Shown here one piece after another: positions 34,221 through 42,693 of a stretch of 64,000 nucleotides of DNA. The first letter of the stretch is position 1. The number at the start of each line of letters is the position of its first letter. The position numbers and the translations under genes are program-made. The notes beneath the pieces are model-generated. The model was not told where the DNA came from, searched no databases, and saw only the letters and a program-made list of their open reading frames with translations. Source of the DNA: Flavobacterium sp. WV_118_3 (GTDB taxonomy: Bacteria > Bacteroidota > Bacteroidia > Flavobacteriales > Flavobacteriaceae); NCBI RefSeq assembly GCF_039778605.1, contig NZ_CP156060.1:992001-1056000 (forward strand), given 5' to 3'.

Positions 34221-35609
34221 ATGACACTGATAAAATCGATTTCCGGTATTCGAGGAACAATAGGAGGAAAAACGGGTGATAACCTAACACCTGTGGATGC
34301 AGTAAAATTCGCTTCCGCCTATGGAACGTTTTTAAAACAAAATAGCAATAAGGAAAAATTAACCGTTGTGATTGGTCGCGATGCCCGGATTTCCGGCCCG
34401 ATGATTCACAATCTCGTTGTCAATACACTGATAGGACTTGGGATCGATGTGATCGATTTGGGATTATCGACCACGCCAACCGTTGAAGTTGCCGTTCCGT
34501 TGGAAAAAGCCGATGGTGGAATTATCCTAACGGCTTCGCATAATCCGAAACAATGGAATGCGCTAAAGTTGTTAAATGAAAAAGGAGAGTTTTTAAATGG
34601 TGCCGACGGTGCTAAAATCCTGGAAATTGCCGAAAAAGAGGCGTTCGATTTTTCGGATGTGGATCATTTGGGAACCGTGACCGAAAACGATGCGTATATG
34701 GATATCCATATCGATGAAGTGCTGAATTTAGCCTTGGTGGATGCCGAAGCCGTAAAAAAGAAAAAATACAAAGTGGTGGTCGATGGTGTGAACTCTTCGG
34801 GAGGAATCATCATTCCGAAATTACTGGAGCAAATGGGCGTGGAAGTGGTACGTTTGTATTGTGAACCGAATGGTCATTTTCCGCATAATCCGGAGCCATT
34901 AAAGGAACATTTGGGCGATATCTGCGAATTGGTGGTACAAGAAAAAGCCGATTTCGGTATTGTAGTCGATCCGGATGTGGACCGATTGGCGTTTATTTCG
35001 AACGACGGTGAAATGTTTGGTGAAGAATATACACTGGTAGCCGTGGCCGATTATGTATTGAGTCGTACGCCTGGAAATACGGTTTCGAATATGTCATCGT
35101 CAAGAGCCTTGCGCGATATTACGAATAAACACAACGGAACCTACGAAGCCAGCGCGGTGGGAGAGGTGAACGTGGTGGAACTGATGAAAAAGAATAACGC
35201 GATTATTGGTGGCGAAGGAAACGGGGGGATTATTTATCCGGAAGCACACTACGGACGTGATGCTTTGGTAGGTGTGGCACTATTCCTGACGTATCTGGCG
35301 GGACAAGAGCAATCGGTGGCCGAGTTAAGAGCCGGTTATCCGCAGTATTTTATGAGTAAAAATAAAATCGAGTTAACGCCACAAATCGATGTCGATGCGA
35401 TTTTAAAAGCCATGACGGCGAAATATCAGCATGAGAATATTTCGACGGTTGATGGGGTCAAAATCGATTTCACCGAAGATTGGGTACATTTGAGAAAGTC
35501 AAATACAGAACCGATTATCCGAATTTATACCGAGGCACCTACTCAGGAACAAGCCGATAAACTGGCGTTGCGCATTATTGATGAAATCAAAGAAATCGCC
35601 GGAATCTAA
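34221..35609 (+). CDS. glmM: Phosphoglucosamine mutase
   Basis: Interconverts glucosamine-6-phosphate and glucosamine-1-phosphate on the way to UDP-GlcNAc. The 462-residue alpha-D-phosphohexomutase has the phosphoserine loop ILTASHNPKQWN (S106), the metal-binding DPDVDR, and the sugar-binding GEGNGGIIYPEAHYGRDA. A phosphoglucomutase/phosphomannomutase activity is possible; the GEGNGG sugar loop, seen in GlmM-type enzymes, leads me to GlmM. Single-gene transcript with its own promoter and terminator. Confidence 0.88.
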   Translation: MTLIKSISGIRGTIGGKTGDNLTPVDAVKFASAYGTFLKQNSNKEKLTVVIGRDARISGPMIHNLVVNTLIGLGIDVIDLGLSTTPTVEVAVPLEKADGGIILTASHNPKQWNALKLLNEKGEFLNGADGAKILEIAEKEAFDFSDVDHLGTVTENDAYMDIHIDEVLNLALVDAEAVKKKKYKVVVDGVNSSGGIIIPKLLEQMGVEVVRLYCEPNGHFPHNPEPLKEHLGDICELVVQEKADFGIVVDPDVDRLAFISNDGEMFGEEYTLVAVADYVLSRTPGNTVSNMSSSRALRDITNKHNGTYEASAVGEVNVVELMKKNNAIIGGEGNGGIIYPEAHYGRDALVGVALFLTYLAGQEQSVAELRAGYPQYFMSKNKIELTPQIDVDAILKAMTAKYQHENISTVDGVKIDFTEDWVHLRKSNTEPIIRIYTEAPTQEQADKLALRIIDEIKEIAGI

Positions 35610-35631
35610 AACCGGGATGATAGCATAAAAG

Positions 35632-35668
35632 AAAACCTGTCCACTTAAACGGACAGGTTTTTATTTTT
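35632..35668. terminator. Bidirectional terminator after glmM
   Basis: AAACCTGTCC / GGACAGGTTT, loop ACTTAAAC, A-run before and T-run after, between convergent glmM and the SDR gene. Confidence 0.88.
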
Positions 35669-35691
35669 TAGGATTATTTAATCCTTTTGGA

Positions 35692-36450
35692 TTACAACAT
35701 CATTCCTCCGGAAACTTCAATGCGTTGTGCGTTAATCCAACGTGCGTCATCGGTACAAAGGAAAGCAACTACACCACCGATATCATCCGGTAATCCAACG
35801 CGTCCTAATGCAGTTGCGGCTGCGATGTTTTTGTTCATTTCAGCATTATCGCGAACTACGCCACCACCAAAATCGGTTTCGATAGCACCCGGAGCCACCA
35901 CATTCACGCGGATTCCTCGGGAGCCTAATTCTTTTGCCTGGTATTTGGTCAGGGTTTCGATAGCGCCTTTCATCGAAGCATAAGCGGCATAACCCGGAAA
36001 TGAAAAACGGGCCAGCCCGGTCGAAATATTTACAATACCACCGCCGTTAGCCATAAGTGGTAAGGCTTTTTGAGTAAGGAAAAACGGCCCTTTAAACTGA
36101 ATTCCCATTAGGGTATCAAACTGTTCTTCGGTAGTGGCTTCAAAAGAAGCGTGAATTCCGATTCCGGCATTATTGACCAGATAATCAAAATGATCCGCTT
36201 GAAAATGGGTTTTTAAAGTCTGCTGAACGGTTATCCAAAAAGCGTCAAACGATGCGATATCAGATACATTTAGCTGAACGGCAGCGGCTTTCCGACCATA
36301 TTGTTCGATTTCTGTTACAACCTCAAGAGCTTCTTCTTTTTTACTGTTATAGGTTAGTACAACATCCAGTCCTTTTTGAGCCAGTTGCAGTACCATATTT
36401 TTGCCAAGTCCGCGGCTTCCACCGGTTACGAGTACTATTTTTTGAGTCAT
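35692..36450 (-). CDS. Short-chain dehydrogenase/reductase
   Basis: A 252-residue Rossmann-fold oxidoreductase: cofactor loop VTGGSRGLGKN, NNAGIGIH, catalytic Ser in NISTGLARFSF and Y-A-S-M-K (YxxxK), with APGAIETDF near the C-terminus. The N-terminal Arg after GGS suggests NADP(H). The ATG at 36450 is chosen because a -7 box (36485-36478) covers the upstream alternative at 36480. Substrate unknown. Confidence 0.9.
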   Translation of the reverse strand: MTQKIVLVTGGSRGLGKNMVLQLAQKGLDVVLTYNSKKEEALEVVTEIEQYGRKAAAVQLNVSDIASFDAFWITVQQTLKTHFQADHFDYLVNNAGIGIHASFEATTEEQFDTLMGIQFKGPFFLTQKALPLMANGGGIVNISTGLARFSFPGYAAYASMKGAIETLTKYQAKELGSRGIRVNVVAPGAIETDFGGGVVRDNAEMNKNIAAATALGRVGLPDDIGGVVAFLCTDDARWINAQRIEVSGGMML

Positions 36451-36477
36451 TGCTTTGATTTTTAAAGTTTTATCAGG

Positions 36478-36485
36478 CAAAGGTA
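36478..36485 (-). promoter_or_regulatory. -7 box of the SDR gene
   Basis: Minus-strand TACCTTTG fits TAnnTTTG, 27 bases before the ATG at 36450. No clear -33 TTG. Confidence 0.5.
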
Positions 36486-36526
36486 AGTGGTTGCAAAAAG
36501 GTAACTATGGTGATAGTTTAAGTATT

Positions 36527-37045
36527 TTACAACAAAATTTTTGCAACATCCGACCAACTATCTACACGCGTATGATTTTTTGTATTTCCGGAAATATTAT
36601 GCGGCTGGGAAAACAACAGGGTTTTTCCGTTAAAATAATCCAGGTTTTTAAAATGATCATCGATCATAATGTCACCTTTTACAGCCGTTTTTGAACCACA
36701 CATCACGATTTGTTTCCAGTGGAGAAACGGAAAATGTTCTTCCAACCAATAGAATTTGTCCGTAAGGCTTTTGGGAAATTCCATAGCAGCGCTCACAATA
36801 AACAGTTCGTATTGCTCATTGAGTTGTCGCATTACTTCGATACTACCTTCCATAACCGGTAGGTTTCTAAAAAAGCCATCACTAAAAATATATTCTAAAG
36901 CATTTTTAAAAGTGTCGACTTCCGATGTTCCATTCATTTTTTCGTAAGATTGGCGGATGCCAAGGTCCTGGTATTCGAATTCGATCAATTGGGCATATAT
37001 ATCGGCCAGGACGCCGTCCATATCCACTAATAAGCGTTGTTTCAT
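36527..37045 (-). CDS. 5'(3')-deoxyribonucleotidase-like HAD phosphatase (NT5C family)
   Basis: A 172-residue HAD-fold protein: LLVDMDGVLADIY is motif I with the nucleophile and acid Asp, FIVSAA is motif II, and CGSKTAVKGDIMIDDHFKNL holds the motif III Lys and motif IV Asp pair. The size and cap pattern match NT5C-type deoxyribonucleotidases, which dephosphorylate dNMPs. It starts 6 bases after the GNAT gene, so the two form an operon. Confidence 0.88.
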   Translation of the reverse strand: MKQRLLVDMDGVLADIYAQLIEFEYQDLGIRQSYEKMNGTSEVDTFKNALEYIFSDGFFRNLPVMEGSIEVMRQLNEQYELFIVSAAMEFPKSLTDKFYWLEEHFPFLHWKQIVMCGSKTAVKGDIMIDDHFKNLDYFNGKTLLFSQPHNISGNTKNHTRVDSWSDVAKILL

Positions 37046-37051
37046 ATGATA

Positions 37052-37480
37052 TTATGATTTAAGCGATTTTACTAAATATTTGGGGACTTCGGTATACCCT
37101 TGCCGGTCATAAAACCGATGTGCTTCGGTTCTTCTGGAATGGGAGTGCAATTCGATCCGATCGCAGTTTCGTTCCTGTGCCAATGCTACACAATGGGCTT
37201 CCATTTCTTTACCGATACCTTTACTACGGGCGGTTTCATCTACGGCAAAATAACTGATCCGTGCAAAATCGCCTTCAAGGGCTAATTGTGGGATAAAATG
37301 AATCGAAATAAAAGCAAGTACTTCGTTGGCTTCTTCATAAACGAATAAAACCGCATCGGAATGCGACAGTAGGATTTCTAATTTTTTCAGGATAAAATTT
37401 TCGGTATCGGGATAATCCATTTGTTTTAGTAAATCCTGTATTTTGGTGCTGTCGGCTAAAGTAGCTTTACGGATGGACAT
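37052..37480 (-). CDS. GNAT-family N-acetyltransferase
   Basis: About 142 residues from the ATG at 37480. IRKATLADSTKIQDLL opens the GNAT fold, and ISYFAVDETARSKGIGKEMEAHCVALA is the acetyl-CoA-binding motif A (Q/R-x-x-G-x-G/A variant). HSRRTEAHRFYDRQGY is motif B. The upstream ATG at 37507 lies only two bases from the -7 box at 37516-37509 and is unlikely to be used. Substrate unknown. Confidence 0.87.
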   Translation of the reverse strand: MSIRKATLADSTKIQDLLKQMDYPDTENFILKKLEILLSHSDAVLFVYEEANEVLAFISIHFIPQLALEGDFARISYFAVDETARSKGIGKEMEAHCVALAQERNCDRIELHSHSRRTEAHRFYDRQGYTEVPKYLVKSLKS

Positions 37481-37508
37481 AATTGAAGTTTGCAAATCGG
37501 TCATCATT

Positions 37509-37516
37509 CAAATTTA
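37509..37516 (-). promoter_or_regulatory. -7 box of the GNAT-nucleotidase operon
   Basis: Minus-strand TAAATTTG fits TAnnTTTG. It puts the transcription start near 37502, downstream of the first possible ATG. Confidence 0.5.
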
Positions 37517-37599
37517 ACCTTTTACGCCAGAATTGTGGTGCTGAAAGGTGTTAATTTATGTATAAATTTTGCGACGATGTTGCTGTAATTGTACCGCGA

Positions 37600-38850
37600 T
37601 TATTTCGGATTGACTTTTGGTACATTACGTGTATGGCAATGAATACCGCCACCACATAAATTAAGGGCGATACTGTCGATTGCGATGACTTTCCGATCCG
37701 GGAATACGTTTTTTAAAATGGTCAGAGCGGCTTCATCTTTTTCCTTTATGATATATGGCATGCCTTCGCGATAGTATTTTTGAGCGATAACCAGATTGTT
37801 TGTAATCAGGAAATTACAATAACTCAATGCCGGCAGTACTTTCATATGTTCCTGTGGAAACGGACTTCCGTCTTTGAGTTTGCCGTGCAGTAAATCATAT
37901 GGGAAGTGATAATTTTCATAAACGTCGTCACCTTCTTTGACTGTGATATAAATCGGTTCCGGAACCGGCATTTGTATGATGTGAAAAGGGTTTCCGTTTT
38001 GATCGGTTTCTTTTTGCAGTATCGTATAAGCTAAATCCAGTCGCTCTTTATTTAAGGCATGAATCGGATTTTGTAAGGCTTCTTCTGTTGTAATATGTGC
38101 CAGTAGGATAGTATTCCGACTTACAAAACGGCACATCTCGTCGATATGACCGTTTGCCGAAGCCGAACGATAGGCGTGAAACGCTCCGTTTTCGTCTGGA
38201 ATGGGGCCGGCATGCATATCTTCGTCGTCATAAGTGGCATACGGTAACCAGATTACTTTATCGAGGTTAAAAATCCGTTTGAATTCATCTTCCACCTGTT
38301 CTTTGGTCCAGCCTTTGTTGCGCTTTGTGACTTCGGTATCTTCAATGGTCATCAAAATGCCATTTCCGTTAAATTCCCGATCACCGCCTTCACTGGTTAA
38401 TCGTGTAAAAATCAAACCTTCGATATCGATAAATTTAGCATGAACCCGATCAAATTCTTCCATCTTTTTGGAAATCGGATGGTTGTTGGGAAAAATACCG
38501 TAGGAATCGAAATTAAAGTCTACTACTGCGCGTTCGCCTTTTTCATTGATCAGTATTTCGGCTCCGAAATCCCGCGGGTAAATAAATTCGGACGGGAAAA
38601 CCATAAAACTGATTTTTTCACAGTCGATCGTGTGATTCTTCAATTCCTGCATCGCACGTTCTTTGGCGGCTTCGTCATAACAGGAAACGATAATGGCTAC
38701 ATGGCCCAATAAATGTGAAATAATGGAAATGGTCACAGCTTCGATGTCATATTCTTTGGAAGCAGTGGCATATTGTACCAATGGCCATACCAGTAAAACG
38801 GATTCCTGTGGTTCGAATTCACCAACGGTTTTGTAGTTGTGCGCGCGCAT
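37600..38850 (-). CDS. Agmatine deiminase / peptidyl-arginine deiminase family protein
   Basis: A 416-residue guanidine-modifying enzyme (PAD_porph family). Visible active-site elements are SEGGDREFNGNG (Asp/Glu ligands), HIDEMCRFV (catalytic His and Asp) and the C-terminal nucleophile in GGGIHCHTRNVP. It is longer than AguA (about 370) but lacks a signal peptide, arguing for a cytoplasmic small-guanidine substrate such as agmatine over secreted protein citrullination. Confidence 0.85.
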   Translation of the reverse strand: MRAHNYKTVGEFEPQESVLLVWPLVQYATASKEYDIEAVTISIISHLLGHVAIIVSCYDEAAKERAMQELKNHTIDCEKISFMVFPSEFIYPRDFGAEILINEKGERAVVDFNFDSYGIFPNNHPISKKMEEFDRVHAKFIDIEGLIFTRLTSEGGDREFNGNGILMTIEDTEVTKRNKGWTKEQVEDEFKRIFNLDKVIWLPYATYDDEDMHAGPIPDENGAFHAYRSASANGHIDEMCRFVSRNTILLAHITTEEALQNPIHALNKERLDLAYTILQKETDQNGNPFHIIQMPVPEPIYITVKEGDDVYENYHFPYDLLHGKLKDGSPFPQEHMKVLPALSYCNFLITNNLVIAQKYYREGMPYIIKEKDEAALTILKNVFPDRKVIAIDSIALNLCGGGIHCHTRNVPKVNPK

Positions 38851-38898
38851 TACAAGTAATTTTTTGACTTATAAAGTTACAAAAATTATACGGACTTT

Positions 38899-39273
38899 TT
38901 AGGAACCGGAGTAGGTAACAATATCAATTCCGATCCCGTTTGGATCCTTGATAGCGAAATGTCGGTCGCCCCATGGTTCGTCCCGTAATTCGATTTCGAT
39001 CGGAATGTTTTTGTGACACATGTACTCATAAAGACTGTCAACATTTTCGACTTCAATAGTCAGATACATTCCGTTTCCGGTAAAAGCCGGTTGAAATAAA
39101 GGTTGTTGTGACGGATGGTTGGGTTCTAAAAAGCTGACTTCAAAGAAGCCGTCCGGGCTATGCATTAAAAGGTAAAAGTCGTTTTCGAAAGTAACGTCAA
39201 ATCCCAATACGGAAGTATAAAAGGCTTTACTTTCGGCTCGTTTTGTCGTGATAATGCCAAAGTTGAATTTCAT
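38899..39273 (-). CDS. VOC-superfamily (glyoxalase/bleomycin resistance-like) protein
   Basis: A 124-residue protein of two beta-alpha-beta-beta-beta modules: FGIITTKRAESKAFYTSVLGFDV at the start and RDEPWGDRHFAIKDPNGIGIDIV at the end, where the Glu metal ligand is replaced by Asp. The ATG at 39273 is chosen over 39300 for the family N-terminus. It lies 92 bases from an AraC gene in the same direction. Function unknown. Confidence 0.85.
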   Translation of the reverse strand: MKFNFGIITTKRAESKAFYTSVLGFDVTFENDFYLLMHSPDGFFEVSFLEPNHPSQQPLFQPAFTGNGMYLTIEVENVDSLYEYMCHKNIPIEIELRDEPWGDRHFAIKDPNGIGIDIVTYSGS

Positions 39274-39365
39274 AATTATAGGGTTAAATTTAGAATACAA
39301 AGTTCTGTTGTTAAATGAAGAAAAAATTGTAAAAAACGGACAATCGCAATGTCGGTTCTAAAATT

Positions 39366-40178
39366 TTATTTTTTTATAGCATTTTTAGGAGTACGGCCAT
39401 ACATGCTTTTGAATTCCCGGATAAAATGAGCCTGATCGTAATAACCATAATCCAAAAAAGAATAATCAGTAGGGCTATTCGAATCGAAATGCTGTCGTAT
39501 TGCGTTTTGAAAGCGTACGACCTTACAAAATGTCTTTGTAGAATCACCTAAGTAATAATGGGACAAACGACGTAGTTGCCGCAGACTGATGCCGGCATCA
39601 AGTTCCGTTTCGAGATTCAGATTCCCGGATTTTGAAAAGATATTGTTGATGGCACTAAAAAAGCGAAAATCGGGTTGTAAAACAGTACGATTGATCCGGT
39701 TCAGGTAGTAATGATCCAGTTGGCGTTTAATGGTTTTGGTATCCTGACCAGGGGTAAAATACATTTTGAAATAGTTGGCTTTTTCCGGTAAAACCAATTG
39801 TAATAATTCGTAACGATAGGATAGTTCGGAAGCATCAATCTGAAAAAGAAGTGGGAACATGGCCGGGTAAAAACGAATACCAATATAATGGAATGTTTTT
39901 CCCAATGGAAATTCAGTGCAATGCGCATTAAATCCGCTTATATAGGCTTCTGAAGGATTATCGGGTTCAAAATAAATATCCATACAACCGTCTGCGACTA
40001 CCTGATAGCTGAATTCATCCTGAAGTTTCTGATTGGTTTTCAATTGCCAGTAGCAATAAATATAAGCGGAAAGCCTGGTATCGGGCAAAAATTCCCGATA
40101 GCTCACACCGTCAGAAGTAGGCTGTATTGTAGGCTGGATAGGTTTGTATAACGCTTTTATGTTGCTATTTATCGTCAA
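39366..40178 (-). CDS. AraC-family transcriptional regulator
   Basis: A 270-residue regulator with an N-terminal sensing region of about 165 residues (REFLPDTRLSAYIYCYWQL, as in the DUF6597-type sensor) and a C-terminal AraC DNA-binding domain: ISLRQLRRLSHYYLG and the second helix-turn-helix YGYYDQAHFIREFKSMYGRTPKNA. It is divergent from the exported deformylase gene and upstream of a VOC gene, either of which may be a target. Confidence 0.9.
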   Translation of the reverse strand: MTINSNIKALYKPIQPTIQPTSDGVSYREFLPDTRLSAYIYCYWQLKTNQKLQDEFSYQVVADGCMDIYFEPDNPSEAYISGFNAHCTEFPLGKTFHYIGIRFYPAMFPLLFQIDASELSYRYELLQLVLPEKANYFKMYFTPGQDTKTIKRQLDHYYLNRINRTVLQPDFRFFSAINNIFSKSGNLNLETELDAGISLRQLRRLSHYYLGDSTKTFCKVVRFQNAIRQHFDSNSPTDYSFLDYGYYDQAHFIREFKSMYGRTPKNAIKK

Positions 40179-40253
40179 AATGATTGTGATTTGCCGGAAT
40201 CCGATTAATTTTAAATCTTTGTTACCGGTAAAAATAATGTCTTAAATTTAGAA

Positions 40254-40901
40254 ATGAAAAAAATATACCTATTGTTGTTTACTTTTGTTAGTATGACTTC
40301 TATGGCGCAACATTTTACAAAAGAAGAGAAAGCTCGTATCCATTCCGGTGACAGAAAACAGAAAATGAAGGTTATTCAGATAACGGAACCTTCGGAATTG
40401 AACATACTACAATCGGTATCAAAAGATATAAATCCCATCGACAAAGATTTGACAGCACTACTGGAAAGAATGTATCTGGCGGTTACGGATCCGGAAGATG
40501 GTGGTGTAGGAATCGCCGCACCACAGGTTGGAATTAACCGAAATGTAATCTGGGTTCAGCGGTTTGATAAAAGTGGAGAGCCGTTTGAAGCCTACATCAA
40601 TCCGGTGATCATCTGGCGTTCCAAATTGCTTCGAAAAGGAAACGAAGGTTGTTTGTCGATTCCGGACCGAAGTGGCGATGTATTCCGCAATTATACGATC
40701 CGATTGTCCTATCAGGATATTAAAGGTGTGAAGCACGAAGAAATTATCGAAGGCTTTACAGCGGTGATTTTCCAGCATGAAACCGATCATCTGAACGGTA
40801 TTTTGTTTACCGACCGACTGGAGGAACAAACAAAGAATACCTATCACAGCATTAACAATGAGACCTCGTTATATTTAGAAGACCGTTTAAAACGCCAGTA
40901 A
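40254..40901 (+). CDS. Peptide deformylase with an export signal
   Basis: The 215-residue protein has all three PDF motifs: GVGIAAPQVGI (84-94), EGCLSIP (metal ligand C133) and QHETDHLNG (H175, E176, H179). Unlike the housekeeping enzyme it begins with a typical signal peptide, MKKIYLLLFTFVSMTSMAQ, with a Bacteroidota-style cut before Gln/His. That would place it in the periplasm, where N-formylated peptides are not expected as normal substrates. The essential cytoplasmic def gene would be elsewhere. It is 2 bases before a VOC gene. Confidence 0.87.
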   Translation: MKKIYLLLFTFVSMTSMAQHFTKEEKARIHSGDRKQKMKVIQITEPSELNILQSVSKDINPIDKDLTALLERMYLAVTDPEDGGVGIAAPQVGINRNVIWVQRFDKSGEPFEAYINPVIIWRSKLLRKGNEGCLSIPDRSGDVFRNYTIRLSYQDIKGVKHEEIIEGFTAVIFQHETDHLNGILFTDRLEEQTKNTYHSINNETSLYLEDRLKRQ

Positions 40902-40903
40902 TT

Positions 40904-41296
40904 ATGAAAGTCAGTTTGGGAAGGGTAATTCTTTTAGTGGAAGATTACGACAAGGCATTTGATTTCTATCGCAAGAATTTTTTCTGTAAAAAACTTTACG
41001 ATGCGACTATGCCAGACGGGCAACGCTATGTCCATATTGGCTTCTCCGATAATACTACCGTTGGATTATGGTTGCTTAAAGCTGATGACGCGACCCAGTC
41101 GGCACTTATAGGACAACAAACAGGCGGTCAGCCTACGATTGTAATTTATACTGATAATTGTGAAGACCTATACCATTATGTAAAAACCAATATGGTCGAA
41201 ATTATCGAAGCGCTAACCATTACTACCGAAAGTAAGTTTTTCCATTGTAAAGATTTATACGGAAACCGACTTACCGTTGTTGAAGTACTGCATTAA
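40904..41296 (+). CDS. VOC-superfamily protein
   Basis: A 130-residue glyoxalase-fold protein: LGRVILLVEDYDKAFDFYRKNF opens the first module and ESKFFHCKDLYGNRLTVVEV closes the second with the metal-ligand Glu. It has no signal peptide. Two bases separate it from the deformylase gene, so they are co-translated, yet one is exported and the other not. Substrate unknown. Confidence 0.85.
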   Translation: MKVSLGRVILLVEDYDKAFDFYRKNFFCKKLYDATMPDGQRYVHIGFSDNTTVGLWLLKADDATQSALIGQQTGGQPTIVIYTDNCEDLYHYVKTNMVEIIEALTITTESKFFHCKDLYGNRLTVVEVLH

Positions 41297-41494
41297 ATCG
41301 TGATTTTTTTACACTTCAAACTTTTATATCAGCTTTTTAGTAACAAATTGTTTTGTTTTTAACAGTGAATATTTAAAATTGAAAAAAATATTTTGTAAGG
41401 TATTTTTTTATAATTTTTTTGTTAATTTTATAGTGATAACAATTTCCCTTGTAAGGTAAATACCTAATACCTACGAGGCTCTAAATTCGTCACT
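41297..41494 (+). other. AT-rich upstream region of the dicarboxylate operon
   Basis: No gene. TTGTAAGGTA occurs twice (41393-41402 and 41449-41458), and GGTAAATACC (41455-41464) is a short palindrome near the porin start. No exact TAnnTTTG box was found, so the promoter may use another sigma factor or an activator. Confidence 0.4.
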
Positions 41495-42667
41495 ATGAAT
41501 AATAAAATTGTTAACGTATTACTAGCCAAAGCTTTATTCCTTTTTTTGCTGCCCTATAACCTGTTGGCTCAAAATACCGATAGCCTAAAAATACCGCCAG
41601 CTCCGGTTCCGGTTGCCGCTCCGGTAAAATACCCACAAGTTCAGTTTAAAGGCCTTTTTCAGGCACGTTATCTGGTAGGACTTACCGATAATGTGGACTT
41701 AAATGGTTTACACCATTCCGATGGCAATGTTACCCAAAATTCTTTCGATATTAAAAGAATGCGGGCACAGGTCAGAGCCAAAATATCAGAACGAACAGAA
41801 GTTGTGGCATTGGTTAATCTCGCCGACTTTAAATCAGACCCAAAAAATAAAGTACTCGAAAACGCCTATCTCAAATATACGTTTAATAACTATTTTGCGA
41901 TTACTGTTGGCCAGTTTCGTCCCTGGTTTGGTATCGAAGAGACCTATCCGGTCGATATTATCAAATCAATGGATTTTTCGAATCAGTATTATGAATTTGG
42001 AAAAAATGGTTGGACCAGTTTTCAGATCGGTGCCTCATTAACGGGTGCTCTTGATGTTGGTAAATTACCCATTACCTATGCTTTTTCGGTAGTAAACGGA
42101 AACGGTCGGAATCAGGAAATGGACAAAGATAACGGGAAACAATATTCGACCCGGATTGTAATGGGATTGTCTAAAAAGAACAATGTCAACTTTGGATTAA
42201 ACGCAGGACTTGGCGAGGTTTTCAAAAAAGAAGTATACGCTTTTGGTGCCGATATCACGGCCGATTTTCAACTCACAGATCGCTTGTTTTTCGAAACCCA
42301 AATGGAAGCCAAACAAGCCATTAATCACAATCTGTATTTTTCACTACCAGTAGACGAACGCACACCGTATATCAGTAATTACCAGATACGCGGTTTTTAT
42401 TTTCTGCCCAATCTACGGTACGAAATCAAATATAAAAAACTGAGTGCAATCGAGTTTTCCTGTCGTTATGAATATATGGATTCCAATTTCCGAATCAATT
42501 CCAATGTTCGGCAGACACTTGTGCCGATGCTCGGATTCGAATTCCTGAAAGATTATGGAGCCCGGATTCAGTTGGGATTACAAATCGATCGTTATAAGCA
42601 TACCATCGACGATACGACTACGCATAACAATAACCTGTTATTACTACAGGTACAGAGTCGCCTTTAA
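41495..42667 (+). CDS. Outer-membrane porin, phosphate-selective porin O/P-like
   Basis: A 390-residue protein with signal peptide (MNNKIVNVLLAKALFLFLLP, cleaved after LLAQ) and a beta-barrel of alternating strands; RMRAQVRAKISERTEVVALVNLADF, FAITVGQFRPWFGIEE and the aromatic-rich C-terminus fit the OprO/OprP-like porin family. Placed 26 bases before a DASS anion symporter and the succinate dehydrogenase genes, it probably admits dicarboxylates into the periplasm. Substrate is inference from context. Confidence 0.85.
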   Translation: MNNKIVNVLLAKALFLFLLPYNLLAQNTDSLKIPPAPVPVAAPVKYPQVQFKGLFQARYLVGLTDNVDLNGLHHSDGNVTQNSFDIKRMRAQVRAKISERTEVVALVNLADFKSDPKNKVLENAYLKYTFNNYFAITVGQFRPWFGIEETYPVDIIKSMDFSNQYYEFGKNGWTSFQIGASLTGALDVGKLPITYAFSVVNGNGRNQEMDKDNGKQYSTRIVMGLSKKNNVNFGLNAGLGEVFKKEVYAFGADITADFQLTDRLFFETQMEAKQAINHNLYFSLPVDERTPYISNYQIRGFYFLPNLRYEIKYKKLSAIEFSCRYEYMDSNFRINSNVRQTLVPMLGFEFLKDYGARIQLGLQIDRYKHTIDDTTTHNNNLLLLQVQSRL

Positions 42668-42693
42668 AAAATATTAATATAAAACTGCTCCCC

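Noticed and set aside
35632..35668. Similarity of AAACCTGTCC to the palindromic repeat at 51945
   Set aside because: Only a short match; with its loop and T-run this is an ordinary bidirectional terminator.
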